Source of the DNA: Lysobacter arseniciresistens ZS79
GTDB lineage: Bacteria; Pseudomonadota; Gammaproteobacteria; Xanthomonadales; Xanthomonadaceae
Reading direction: 5' to 3'
NCBI RefSeq assembly: GCF_000768335.1
Contig: NZ_AVPT01000025.1
Span: 1-36,503, forward strand
Length of the DNA: 36,503 nucleotides
Part shown: positions 7,978 through 15,108 of the stretch, piece after piece
How the letters are laid out: each line of letters begins with the position of its first letter
Position numbering within the stretch: position 1 is the stretch's first letter
The notes under the pieces: generated by a model
What the model saw: only the letters and a program-made list of their open reading frames with translations
What the model was told of the DNA's origin: nothing
Database searches by the model: none
Position numbers and translations under genes: made by a program

Positions 7978-8352
7978 TTGGACCGCGAATTCCTGATTGC
8001 TTTCTCGACGTATGACGACGTGCTGCGCGCCCGGGTGATCGGCGTGCGCTCGCTGGAATCGACGGTCGGCTACTGGGAGGCGATCGCGAAGGAGCTGGCG
8101 CTGTGCCGGTCCGGTGGGTTGCTGCTGGTCGACGAGCTCCAGGGCGAGGAGCTGTCGGCGTCGGAATGGAAGACGCTGGTGGCGAACATGCTCGGCCGCG
8201 GACTGGACGGCGTGCGCATCGCCCATGTCAAACCGTTCGCGCTGGACCAGATCGACTACTGCGAGCGTTCGGCCACCGCGGCCGGGCTGGTGGCGCGCGT
8301 GTTCCGCGAGGAGGCGCAGGCGCGCCGATGGCTGGCCGGGCCGGGCGGATAG
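7978..8352 (+). CDS. SpoIIAA-like (STAS-fold) cytosolic protein
   Basis: The product is about 124 aa from a TTG at 7978, which has GAGGTG six bases upstream. A GTG at 7969 and a GTG at 7921 are in-frame alternatives. The pattern of a hydrophobic strand (GLLLVDELQG), an alternating helix (SASEWKTLVANML), then GLDGVRIAHVKPF and a C-terminal VFREEAQARRWL is that of the SpoIIAA-like/STAS-related proteins found widely in proteobacteria, whose function is mostly unknown. Conserved Ser or Thr phosphorylation sites of true anti-sigma antagonists are not evident, so I do not propose a partner-switch role. It stands alone between a transporter and a DUF2167 gene, with hairpin-rich DNA downstream. TAGTCT at 7952-7957 is a possible -10 element. 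Confidence 0.7.
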   Translation: MDREFLIAFSTYDDVLRARVIGVRSLESTVGYWEAIAKELALCRSGGLLLVDELQGEELSASEWKTLVANMLGRGLDGVRIAHVKPFALDQIDYCERSATAAGLVARVFREEAQARRWLAGPGG

Positions 8353-8360
8353 CCGTCGGG

Positions 8361-8414
8361 CCCGGGGCCTGCCCCGGGGGGAATCCGGCCCTAACAGCCC
8401 GGTGACAGCCGGGC
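8361..8414. terminator. Two GC-rich hairpins after the SpoIIAA-like gene
   Basis: CCCGGGGC (8361-8368) pairs with GCCCCGGG (8371-8378), and GCCCGG (8397-8402) with CCGGGC (8409-8414). No T-run follows, so termination is only possible. Confidence 0.4.
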
Positions 8415-8495
8415 GTCCAGTGGCGATGATCGCCGGGCCGGCGCCATGGGGATGGCGGACCGGCGACTCGATGGACTGACTACAGGGGATGGGGA

Positions 8496-9341
8496 ATGAA
8501 GAAGCTTTTCGCGGCCGCAGGGCTGCTGGCGGTGCTGTGGGCGGGTGGCGGCGTGCAGGCGCAGGAGGCCGGCCAACCGCAGGTGGCATTCGACTGGCAG
8601 CGCGGCCCGGGTACGGGCGCGATCGGCCAGCGCGCGGCGATCGAGATCCCGGACGAGTACGTGTTCCTCGACGCCGCGGAGACCCGCCGCTACGTGGAGT
8701 GGACCGAGAACATCCCGTCCGACGAGGAGTACCTGTTCGGTCCGACCAGCGACAAGTGGGAGGCCTACTTCTCGTTCTACGAGGAAGGCTACGTCAAGGA
8801 CGACGAGAGCCTGGACGCCGACGAACTGCTCGCCTCGCTGCAGGAAAGCCAGGCCGCGTCGAACGAGGAGCGCCGCAGCCGCGGCTGGTCGGAACTGGTG
8901 CTGGAGGGCTGGCACGTGCCGCCGCGCTACAACCCCGACACCCGCACGCTGGAATGGGCGACGCTGCTGCGCGACTCCGAGTCCGGCAACACCAGCATCA
9001 ACTACAACACCCGCGTGCTGGGGCGGAAGGGCACGATGAGCGTGCAGGTGGTGGCGCGCCCGGAGGACTTCGACGCCGGGCTGGCCGAGTTCAAGGCGAG
9101 CATGGACGGGTTCGCGTACAACGCCGGCGAGCGGTACGCCGACTACATGCCGGGTGACCGGGTCGCCGAGTACGGGCTGGCCGCGCTGGTCACCGGCGGT
9201 GCGGTCGCGGCGGCCGGCAAGAAGGGCCTGTTCGGCGTCATCGGCGCGTTCCTCGCCTCCGCGTGGAAGCTGCTGCTGGCCGGTCTGGTCGGCATCGGCG
9301 TGTGGCTGAAGTCGCGCTTCGGGAAGAAGGGCGGCCGGTGA
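8496..9341 (+). CDS. DUF2167 domain membrane protein
   Basis: The product is 281 aa. It starts with a cleavable signal peptide (MKKLFAAAGLLAVLWAGGGVQAQ). A long extracytoplasmic part follows with the DUF2167 hallmarks: WQRGPGTGAIGQRAAIEIP, then EGYVKDDESLDADELL, GWHVPPRYNPDTRTLEWA and SINYNTRVLGRKG. Near residues 230-270 there are one or two membrane helices, ending in the basic tail KSRFGKKGGR on the cytoplasmic side. The family is a predicted membrane-anchored protein of unknown function found in many proteobacteria, often in envelope stress or yciU-like contexts. The stop overlaps the GTG start of the next gene by 4 bp, so the two proteins are probably made in fixed ratio. A good GGGG ribosome site lies at 8490-8493. 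Confidence 0.92.
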   Translation: MKKLFAAAGLLAVLWAGGGVQAQEAGQPQVAFDWQRGPGTGAIGQRAAIEIPDEYVFLDAAETRRYVEWTENIPSDEEYLFGPTSDKWEAYFSFYEEGYVKDDESLDADELLASLQESQAASNEERRSRGWSELVLEGWHVPPRYNPDTRTLEWATLLRDSESGNTSINYNTRVLGRKGTMSVQVVARPEDFDAGLAEFKASMDGFAYNAGERYADYMPGDRVAEYGLAALVTGGAVAAAGKKGLFGVIGAFLASAWKLLLAGLVGIGVWLKSRFGKKGGR

Positions 9342-10054
9342 TCCCGGCCGGCGAGCTGCTGCTGGTGGCGGGCGCGTGTGCGCTGTACGCGTTCGACGCC
9401 GGCCGGCTGCTGTACGCCGACGAGTTCATGCTGGAAGGCCGGGGCAACCGCTGGCGCGCACGCGATGGTGCCGCCGTGCTGCTATCCGGCCGCCGCCCGC
9501 TGCTGCCCGACCTGCTGCGACCGGGGCGGGCGCTGCTGCCGGTATCGGTCGAGCGCCTGGCGTGCGGGAGCGGTCCGTCCGGCGCCGACACCCGGCATTT
9601 CCTCGCCGCGCTGCGACCGTTCGGACGGCGGGCGACCCTGCTGATGGTGCTGTTCTTCCCGGGGTTGCCGCTGGTGCTGCGCACCTTCGGCACCGGGGTC
9701 GTGCTGCTGGCATGGATGGTGGCGGTGTACGCCGTGATCGGTTCGATCGCGTGGCGGCTGTGGCGCGGCCGGCGCGTGCTCGAGCTGCCGACGGCGGCGG
9801 TCGCGTCGCTCGCGCTGGAGTGCGCGCTGTGTCCGCCGTTCGCGATCAACATCGTCCGCAAGCTGTGCGGGCGCGCCGAGCGGCTGCGGCTTGACGATGC
9901 CCGGCGGGTGCTTGGCGAGGACGGCCATCGCGTGCTGCGCCAGGCCGCGGCGCACCGCATCGACGACCTGCTGTCGTACCTGCCGCCGGACGGTGACACG
10001 GTCGGCCGCCTGGGCGAACAGCGGGCGCGCCTGCAGCTGGAGGCGACGCCGTGA
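9338..10054 (+). CDS. Membrane protein of unknown function coupled to DUF2167
   Basis: The product is 238 aa from GTG 9338, which forms a GTGA overlap with the DUF2167 stop. The N-terminal helix (about residues 5-22) is followed by a basic soluble stretch, then two closely spaced hydrophobic segments near residues 105-140 (LLMVLFFPGLPLVLR, then VVLLAWMVAVYAVIGSIAW), and a C-terminal soluble part rich in Arg, Leu and Asp with a CALCPPFAINIVRKLCG block around residues 170-186. I do not recognise a family. Cys-rich spacing in that block (C-x2-C and a further Cys) could bind a metal, but this is guesswork. It probably works with the DUF2167 protein. GC3 is very high throughout, so it is a real gene rather than a shadow of the minus strand. 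Confidence 0.75.
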   Translation: MIPAGELLLVAGACALYAFDAGRLLYADEFMLEGRGNRWRARDGAAVLLSGRRPLLPDLLRPGRALLPVSVERLACGSGPSGADTRHFLAALRPFGRRATLLMVLFFPGLPLVLRTFGTGVVLLAWMVAVYAVIGSIAWRLWRGRRVLELPTAAVASLALECALCPPFAINIVRKLCGRAERLRLDDARRVLGEDGHRVLRQAAAHRIDDLLSYLPPDGDTVGRLGEQRARLQLEATP

Positions 10055-10103
10055 GCGGCACCGAGACCGTCGTCCGGGCCACCCGTCCGCCGGGAAACGT
10101 GAG

Positions 10104-10397
10104 TCACGCGCGGGCGATGCGCCCGGCGTAGCAGCCCCGGGTGGCGTAATGGGCCTGGAGGTAGTCGACCTGCGCGTTCGCCAGCAGCCGGATGATCGCG
10201 CCCTCCGCGTCGCGGCCGTCGACCAGTTCGGCGTCGACCATCAGGTGGTCGCGGTCGAACGCGCGCAGCGACAGCACGCGGCTGCGCATCACCTCCGGGA
10301 TCTCGCCGACGGCGTCGTAGGCGGCGGTCGCGCCTTCGCGGACGAAGATCGCGTGGCTGGCGCGGTAGGGCGTTGAGTTCCGCCCGTCGGGCCCCAT
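10104..10397 (-). CDS. Conserved-looking small protein of unknown function
   Basis: The product is up to 97 aa, from ATG 10397. Almost every third codon base is G or C, the signature of a real gene here. The central part ([38 protein letters not shown]) and the C-terminal [20 protein letters not shown] look compact and soluble, with no signal peptide or membrane helix. The first dozen residues look less coding-like, so a start slightly downstream is possible. No family is recognised. It is convergent with the unknown membrane gene before it and divergent from msrB. Only 32 bp separate the two start codons, so their promoters must overlap or lie inside the coding regions, which hints at co-regulation. 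Confidence 0.65.
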   Translation of the reverse strand: MGPDGRNSTPYRASHAIFVREGATAAYDAVGEIPEVMRSRVLSLRAFDRDHLMVDAELVDGRDAEGAIIRLLANAQVDYLQAHYATRGCYAGRIARA

Positions 10398-10429
10398 GCA
10401 GTCAGGGTTTCCCGCCGCAGGAGTTCGCC

Positions 10430-10888
10430 ATGCCGCAGTACCGCAAGGATCCCGACGCGATCGCGCGCCTCACTCCCGAGCAGTTCCGGGTCACCCAGCA
10501 CAGCGGCACCGAGCACCCCGGCACCGGCGAGTACCTCGGCAACAAGGCGCCGGGCATCTACGTCGACATCGTGTCCGGCGAGCCGCTGTTCGCGTCCAGC
10601 GACAAGTACGAGTCCGGCTGCGGCTGGCCGAGCTTCACCCGGCCGATCGAACCCGCCCACGTCAGCGAGCTGCGCGACACCAGCCACGGCATGGTCCGGG
10701 TCGAGGTGCGCTCGACCCACGGCGACAGCCACCTCGGCCACGTGTTCCCGGACGGGCCGCCCGACCGCGGCGGGCTGCGCTACTGCATCAACTCGGCGTC
10801 GCTGCGGTTCGTCCCGCGCGAGCAGATGGAAGCGCAGGGCTACGGCGCCTACCTCGACCAGGTGGTGGACGCGGAGAACACGCGATGA
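10430..10888 (+). CDS. msrB: Peptide-methionine (R)-S-oxide reductase MsrB
   Basis: The product is 152 aa. It reduces the R form of methionine sulfoxide in proteins. The family blocks are complete: [17 protein letters not shown], the CGWPSF motif beginning at Cys64, then [15 protein letters not shown] and the active-site [11 protein letters not shown] with nucleophilic Cys119. The two CxxC pairs that bind structural zinc in many MsrB proteins are absent, so this is the zinc-free form. Cys64 could resolve the sulfenate, but that would need checking. ATG 10430 is preceded by AGGAG at 10418-10422. The gene overlaps msrA by ATGA, forming an oxidative-damage repair operon. No signal peptide is present, so it acts in the cytosol. 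Confidence 0.97.
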   Translation: MPQYRKDPDAIARLTPEQFRVTQHSGTEHPGTGEYLGNKAPGIYVDIVSGEPLFASSDKYESGCGWPSFTRPIEPAHVSELRDTSHGMVRVEVRSTHGDSHLGHVFPDGPPDRGGLRYCINSASLRFVPREQMEAQGYGAYLDQVVDAENTR

Positions 10889-11415
10889 GCGACGAACGCG
10901 CGGATGCCCCCGGCACGGAGAAGGCGATCCTCGCCGGCGGCTGCTTCTGGGGCATGCAGGACCTGATCCGCAAGCTGCCGGGCGTGCTCTCGACCCGTGT
11001 CGGTTACAGCGGCGGCGACGTGGCGAACGCGACCTACCGCAACCACGGCAGCCACGCCGAGGCGATCGAGATCGTGTTCGACCCCGCGCAGACGAGCTAC
11101 CGCCGGCTGCTGGAGTTCTTCTTCCAGATCCACGACCCGACCACGCCGGACCGGCAGGGCAACGATCGCGGCACGTCGTACCGCTCGGCGATCTACTACA
11201 CCTCGCCCGCGCAGCAGCGCGTGGCCGTGGACACCATCGCCGACGTCGAGGCGTCGGGGTTGTGGCCGGGCAAGGTAGTCACCGAGGTTGCGCCCGCCGG
11301 CGCCTTCTGGGAGGCCGAGCCCGAGCACCAGGATTACCTGGAGCGCTATCCCGAGGGTTACACCTGCCACTTCATCCGGCCCGACTGGGTGCTGCCGGAA
11401 CGCGGCCACGGCTGA
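10885..11415 (+). CDS. msrA: Peptide-methionine (S)-S-oxide reductase MsrA
   Basis: The product is 176 aa and reduces the S form of methionine sulfoxide. The catalytic GGCFWG block places the nucleophile at Cys20. Downstream blocks are [34 protein letters not shown] and YRSAIYY, all family-typical. Only one further Cys, near the C-terminus (GYTCHFI), is available as a resolving residue. The start ATG overlaps the msrB stop (ATGA, 10885-10888), so MsrB and MsrA are co-translated and together handle both sulfoxide stereoisomers with thioredoxin as reductant. The protein is cytosolic. The window between its stop and the next gene holds the ATCCGGAT repeat pair. Confidence 0.97.
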   Translation: MSDERADAPGTEKAILAGGCFWGMQDLIRKLPGVLSTRVGYSGGDVANATYRNHGSHAEAIEIVFDPAQTSYRRLLEFFFQIHDPTTPDRQGNDRGTSYRSAIYYTSPAQQRVAVDTIADVEASGLWPGKVVTEVAPAGAFWEAEPEHQDYLERYPEGYTCHFIRPDWVLPERGHG

Positions 11416-11439
11416 CCGCTCGTCCGTGCGGCACGGTGT

Positions 11440-11480
11440 AATCCGGATGCCGTCACTGGTGCTTTACACATATCCGGATT
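11440..11480 (+). promoter_or_regulatory. Paired ATCCGGAT palindromes around a -35-like box
   Basis: AATCCGGAT at 11440-11448 and ATCCGGATT at 11472-11480 are inverted copies of each other, and each contains the self-complementary ATCCGGAT (starts 31 bp apart, about three helical turns). TTTACA at 11463-11468 is a good -35 match, so the second copy would sit between -35 and -10. A repressor site for the operon at 11544-12874 is inferred. Confidence 0.55.
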
Positions 11481-11543
11481 GAGTAACTGGTGGAAGCCGG
11501 CAGGCTGGGGCTGCCGCGATCCGCGGTCCACGAGGATTCCGCC

Positions 11544-12221
11544 ATGAAACCGATGCCACTCACGCTTGCCGTTCCCCTGCTGCCCCTGCCCCTGCTTCTC
11601 GCCGGTCCGGCGGCCGCCACCGCGCCGGCCGTCCCGCATGCCCATGTGCCCGCGATCGCGGCCGAGGCAGCCGCCCGCGCGCCGGTGGCACCGCAACTGC
11701 AACAAGCGCTGCGCGACCTGTGGCACGGCCACGTGGTTGCCACCCGCGATTACGCGCTGGCGGTGGAAGTCGCCGACGCCGCCGCCGTGCGGAAGGCCGC
11801 CGACGCGGTGGTCGCCAACGCCGGCGATATCGCCAACGCGGTGGGCGGCTTCTACGGCGACGCCGCCGGCAAGCAGATGCTGACCCTGCTGGGCGGGCAC
11901 TGGGGCGCGGTCAAGGCACTGACCGATGCCCGCCACGACGGCGACGCCGCGGCCGCGCAGGCGGCGATGGACGAGCTGGTCGCCAACGCCGACGCGATCG
12001 CCGTGTTCCTGGGCGGCGCCAACCCCTACCTGCCGGCCGATGCCGTGCGCGGCCTGCTGGTCGCCCATGGCGGCCACCATGCGGCCCAGATCCAGCAGAT
12101 CATGGCAGGCGACATGGCCGGCGAGGCGAAGACTTGGCAGGCGATGCAGGCTCACATGGACGTGATTGCCGATGCGCTGGCCGCCGCGATCGCCCGCCAG
12201 TTTCCCGACAGGGCCAGCTGA
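11544..12221 (+). CDS. Periplasmic helix-rich protein with 56-residue His repeats, unknown function
   Basis: The product is 225 aa. Residues 1-27 are a Sec signal peptide without a lipobox, so the mature protein is periplasmic. It is almost entirely helical and Ala-rich. Comparing the sequence with itself shows a period of exactly 56 residues: His63, His119 and His175 line up, VANA recurs at 90-93 and 146-149, and GG at 101-102 and 157-158. The repeat unit would be a helical hairpin with one conserved His, with extra His at 61, 178 and 179. Three aligned His suggest a metal or haem site, in the manner of haemerythrin-like bundles, but no known family was recognised. ATG 11544 has GAGGA eight bases upstream. 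The gene is followed after two bases by the Fe-S-type regulator, which likely controls it. Confidence 0.75.
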   Translation: MKPMPLTLAVPLLPLPLLLAGPAAATAPAVPHAHVPAIAAEAAARAPVAPQLQQALRDLWHGHVVATRDYALAVEVADAAAVRKAADAVVANAGDIANAVGGFYGDAAGKQMLTLLGGHWGAVKALTDARHDGDAAAAQAAMDELVANADAIAVFLGGANPYLPADAVRGLLVAHGGHHAAQIQQIMAGDMAGEAKTWQAMQAHMDVIADALAAAIARQFPDRAS

Positions 12222-12223
12222 GC

Positions 12224-12874
12224 ATGGCCGCGCTGCAGCGCTTCGGTCCGACCCAGCAGAACCTGCTGCGCGCGCTGCTGCCGGCGGCGGACGGGCTCGA
12301 CATCGAAGCGCTGTGCACCGCGTTGCGGGTCAGCCACAACGCGGTGCGGCAGCACCTGGCCGCGTTGCTGGCCGGCGGCTTCGTCACCCGCGGCCGGTCC
12401 CGCGCCAGTGGCGGCCGGCCGCGTGCGTGTTACCTGCTGACCGATGCCGGCCGCGACCTGTTCCCGCGCAACTACGGGTTGATCGCGACCCGCGTGCTGG
12501 AGCACCTGTACGCCACCGCGGGGCCGGCGCAGGTGCAGGCCCTGCTGGTCGACATGGGGCGCGAACTGGGTCGCGGCATGGCGGTGCCAGCCGATGCCGA
12601 CGACGCGGCCGCGGCGCTCGCCTCGCAGATGGACGCGCTCGGCTACGAGGCGCAGGCGGTGCGCCGCGACGGGGCGACGCAGGTGGAGGCCTACAACTGC
12701 GTGTTCCACACCCTCGCGCGGGCGCATCCGGAAGTCTGCCGGTTCGACCTGGCGTTCATGGAGGCGGCAAGCGGGCGGCCGGTGCAGCACCTGGAGTGCC
12801 TGGTCCGTGGCGGGCGCGCCTGCAGGTTCCGGCTGGGCGAGCGCGCAGCCGGGGAGCCCCCCGCGGACAGTTAG
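12224..12874 (+). CDS. SufR-like winged-helix regulator with four conserved cysteines
   Basis: The product is 216 aa. The N-terminal 75 residues are a winged helix of the ArsR/DeoR type (IEALCTALRVSHNAVRQHLAALL as recognition helix, then a Gly/Arg-rich wing GRSRASGGRPRACY). The C-terminal domain has Cys159, Cys172, Cys192 and Cys200 within YNCVFHTLARAHPEVCRFDLAF and a closing CLVRGGRACRF. This follows the cluster-binding end of SufR and related regulators, where the cysteines hold an Fe-S cluster that senses iron, oxygen or nitric oxide. The spacing here is 12, 19 and 7. It starts two bases after the periplasmic gene, so the pair is an operon. Autoregulation through the ATCCGGAT repeats upstream is likely but unproven. 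Confidence 0.85.
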   Translation: MAALQRFGPTQQNLLRALLPAADGLDIEALCTALRVSHNAVRQHLAALLAGGFVTRGRSRASGGRPRACYLLTDAGRDLFPRNYGLIATRVLEHLYATAGPAQVQALLVDMGRELGRGMAVPADADDAAAALASQMDALGYEAQAVRRDGATQVEAYNCVFHTLARAHPEVCRFDLAFMEAASGRPVQHLECLVRGGRACRFRLGERAAGEPPADS

Positions 12875-12911
12875 TGCGCACGGCGCTGCCGTGGCCGCGC
12901 GCGTTGGTGCG

Positions 12912-13496
12912 TCATCGCGGTCGGCCGGCGTGCGCCGGCTCGTCCAGTGCGGCGACCACTGCCGCGGTGTCGACCACGCTGCCGAACTCGGCGTGCAGGG
13001 TCGCCAGGTGGGCGCGGTGGATCTGCGCCGACGGGACCGTCGCGCCACCCGCATCGACCAGCTCGTAGCAGGCGGTCGCGTCGCCGACCACGACGGTACG
13101 GTAGCCGAGGTTGGCCGCGACGCGCGCGCTGGTCGACACGCACATGTCGGTGGTCATGCCGAACAGCACCACCTGTTGCACGCCGAGCCGGCGCAGGCGC
13201 AGGTCGAGGTCGGTGCCGATGAAGGCGGCGTTGACCGACTTGCTGACCAGCGGTTCGTCGCCGAGTGGCTCGAAGCCCGGGCGCAGCGGGTTGCCGGGCT
13301 GTCCCGGCCGGAACGGCGAGCCGGGCTGGACCGAGTCGTGGCGCACGTGGATGAGCGGGCGGCCGCTGGCGCGCCACGCCGCGAGCAGGCGCAGGCCATT
13401 GGCCTCCATCGCCGGGTTGCTGCTGGCGGACAGGTCGAACGCCTGCTGGACGTCGATCGGGATCAGTGCGGTGGGCAGGTCGAGGGCGAGGGTCAT
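12912..13496 (-). CDS. Isochorismatase family cysteine hydrolase
   Basis: The product is 194 aa. The family triad is visible: Asp15 in ALIPIDVQQAF, Lys86 in SKSVNAAFIGTDLDLRLRRLG, and nucleophilic Cys119 in TTDMCVSTSARVAANLGY. Such Rossmann-like enzymes hydrolyse amides (nicotinamide, N-carbamoyl compounds, biuret) or isochorismate. The loop PFRPGQPGNPLRPGFEPLG between Asp and Lys is of the YcaC/nicotinamidase-like size. The natural substrate cannot be predicted, and true isochorismatase activity is unlikely without siderophore genes nearby. ATG 13496 begins the first strand. Upstream in-frame starts would add Pro/Arg-rich sequence not seen in the family. It is divergent from an Lrp/AsnC regulator 100 bp away, which probably regulates it. 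Confidence 0.92.
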   Translation of the reverse strand: MTLALDLPTALIPIDVQQAFDLSASSNPAMEANGLRLLAAWRASGRPLIHVRHDSVQPGSPFRPGQPGNPLRPGFEPLGDEPLVSKSVNAAFIGTDLDLRLRRLGVQQVVLFGMTTDMCVSTSARVAANLGYRTVVVGDATACYELVDAGGATVPSAQIHRAHLATLHAEFGSVVDTAAVVAALDEPAHAGRPR

Positions 13497-13596
13497 CGGT
13501 GGGGCCGGGGTGGGTGGGCCACCACGATGCGCGCGCGGCGGCGCCGGTCTCAACCCGGCAGAATGACGGGTCCGCCGCCCTATCGAAGGCCCTGCC

Positions 13597-14031
13597 TTGA
13601 AGCCGCTCGACGCCACCGACCGCACGCTCATCGCCCTGCTGCAGGACAACGCGCGACTGTCGACCGTCGCGCTGGCCCGGGCGGTCGGCCTGGCACGCAG
13701 CAGCGTGCAGGAGCGCCTGCAGCGGCTGGAGTCGGCCGGCGTGATCGCGCAGTACACGGTGCGGCTGGGCAGCGGCGGCGACCCGCTGCAGGCGTGGCTG
13801 CTGCTGCGCTATGCCGACGGCTTCAGCTGCGACGACGTGATGCCGCTGCTGGCCGCGCTGCCGGCGGTGCGCACCTGCCACAGCGTCGCCGGCGAGATCG
13901 ACATGCTGGTGCTGGTGCAGGCCGACACTCCGTCGGAGCTGGCCGACCTGCGCGAGAAGATCGTCGCGTTCAAGGGCGTCGACGACGTCACCACGATGCC
14001 GGTGCTGCGGGTCGCGCTGGACCGGCGCTGA
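13597..14031 (+). CDS. Lrp/AsnC family transcriptional regulator
   Basis: The product is 144 aa from TTG 13597, the codon that makes the classic first residues (xKPLDATDRTLIALLQDNARLS). The HTH lies at about residues 20-45 (VALARAVGLARSSVQERLQRLE) and is followed by the RAM/ACT-like effector domain (AWLLLRY, then VRTCHSVAGEIDMLVLVQADT). Family members form octamers that bind amino acids or related ligands. The G.xD block (GEIDMLVLV) is intact. The gene is divergent from the isochorismatase-family gene, so control of that enzyme in response to an amide or amino-acid substrate is a reasonable hypothesis. It ends one base from the convergent channel gene. Confidence 0.93.
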   Translation: MKPLDATDRTLIALLQDNARLSTVALARAVGLARSSVQERLQRLESAGVIAQYTVRLGSGGDPLQAWLLLRYADGFSCDDVMPLLAALPAVRTCHSVAGEIDMLVLVQADTPSELADLREKIVAFKGVDDVTTMPVLRVALDRR

Positions 14032-14032
14032 C

Positions 14033-14734
14033 TCAGCGGCTGCGGTCGGTGCGCGTGCGGTTGAGGGTCAGGCCGATCACCCTGCCGACCACCGCGGCGA
14101 TGTAGCCGACGCCGGCGAACTGCTCCAGCATCACCACCGCGCGCGCCTGTGCGCCGATCGGCATGATGTCGCCGTTGCCGGTGCCCGACAGCGTCGAGAA
14201 GCTCAGGAACAGCAGCTCGATCCAGCGCCGCGGGCGCTCGGGCTCGACCATGCCGGTGAAGCTGTCCGGGTAAAGCGCCTGGCACACCAGGAACGCGTAG
14301 GCGAAGCCCCACGCCAGCAGGGTGAAAGTGGCGGCGGCGGCGAACAGCTCGTCGACGCTGACCCGGTGGTCGTCGAGCATGTAGCGGATCAGCGCGATGG
14401 CGGCGTAGAAATACAGCGCCGACTCCAGCGCCGAGGAGACCGCGACCAGCCCCGGCCGATCGAGTGCGATCGAGACCAGCGACAGCACGATCGCCGGCAC
14501 CGCCAGCGCCCAGGCGACCCAGTTGGTCGAGCGGCTGTTGCGCACCACCCAGACCGTCAGCGGCACCACCACCAGTGCCATCGCGCCGAACACCACCCGG
14601 CCGTCGCGGGTGGCGTCCATCGCCGGGTACACCAGCAGGCTCAGCAACTGCGCCGCCAGCAGCAACGCCGAAGGGTGTGCGGCGGCCAACGCGACCAGGC
14701 GGCGGGGCGAGCGGAACAGGGGATGCAGGGCCAT
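14033..14734 (-). CDS. Ion-channel family membrane protein with an unusual GNG filter
   Basis: The product is 233 aa from ATG 14734. An ATG 18 bases upstream is also possible and neither has a clear ribosome site. Five or more hydrophobic helices are visible. The last two flank a pore loop with FLSFSTLSGTGNGDIMPIG, followed by RAVVMLEQFAGVGYIAAVVGRVIGL, as in two-TM potassium channel pores (Ion_trans_2). The selectivity filter is TGNGD (185-189) rather than TxGYGD, so Asn187 replaces the usual Tyr or Phe. This may change ion preference. No RCK/TrkA domain is attached. The rest of the membrane part resembles the N-terminal helices of six-TM channels without a clear voltage sensor (few Arg in helix 4). 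It is convergent with the Lrp regulator. Confidence 0.8.
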   Translation of the reverse strand: MALHPLFRSPRRLVALAAAHPSALLLAAQLLSLLVYPAMDATRDGRVVFGAMALVVVPLTVWVVRNSRSTNWVAWALAVPAIVLSLVSIALDRPGLVAVSSALESALYFYAAIALIRYMLDDHRVSVDELFAAAATFTLLAWGFAYAFLVCQALYPDSFTGMVEPERPRRWIELLFLSFSTLSGTGNGDIMPIGAQARAVVMLEQFAGVGYIAAVVGRVIGLTLNRTRTDRSR

Positions 14735-14799
14735 CGCGCAAGGATGCCGCATTCGGCGGCGGCATGGTCAACCGATGGAAGGCGCGGGGTTCGGTGCGC

Positions 14800-15042
14800 T
14801 CAGTCGATCGCGGCCGCGGCGCTGCCGGGCGGCTTCGGAGCGGAGAGCGGTGCCACCGGCGCGGGCCGGCAGTCACCGCCGCACGGGTCGACGCACAGCA
14901 CCAGCCGGTCCAGTCCCGGCAGCTGGTGGCAGCGCGGCGCCGGCGCGTCGCCCTGCGCGAGCCGCTGAAGTGGCACGGCATCGCCGGGGTCGATCCCGGC
15001 CAGCGCGAGCACGACGTAGAGCAGGGCGATGAGCTTGGACAC
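14800..15042 (-). CDS. Small secreted Cys-containing protein, unknown
   Basis: The product is 80 aa. GTG 15042 has GAGGTG upstream at the right distance, and the first helix SKLIALLYVVLALAGI looks like a signal peptide. The mature part is Pro/Ala-rich and holds the cluster CVDPCGGDC (a C-x3-C-x3-C pattern) plus one earlier Cys, so two disulfide bonds or a metal site are possible. High GC3 supports coding. No family was recognised. It is the last gene before the LytTR regulator and points the same way, with a 66-bp gap, so it could be under the same promoter or have its own. Confidence 0.55.
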   Translation of the reverse strand: MSKLIALLYVVLALAGIDPGDAVPLQRLAQGDAPAPRCHQLPGLDRLVLCVDPCGGDCRPAPVAPLSAPKPPGSAAAAID

Positions 15043-15108
15043 GGGGACACCTCGATCGAACGTACGGCGCAAGGGATGCGCGGGCGGGCGGCGGGGCTGC
15101 GGGGCGGG

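Noticed and set aside
5509-8589. A minus-strand open frame of 1,026 codons across the sugar dehydrogenase, TSUP, SpoIIAA-like and DUF2167 genes
   Set aside because: It is antisense to four well-recognised plus-strand genes; its sequence is Arg/His/Gln/Val-rich low-complexity with no domain, as expected where GC3 is saturated on the other strand.
10051-10131. A possible 26-codon frame with GTG overlapping the end of the unknown membrane gene
   Set aside because: No ribosome site apart from the overlap, no conserved look, and it runs into the convergent gene.
11544-12221. Haemerythrin-like identity for the His-repeat protein
   Set aside because: The spacing of the His does not match the H...HxxxE...HxxxH pattern of haemerythrins, so only a general metal-site idea was kept.
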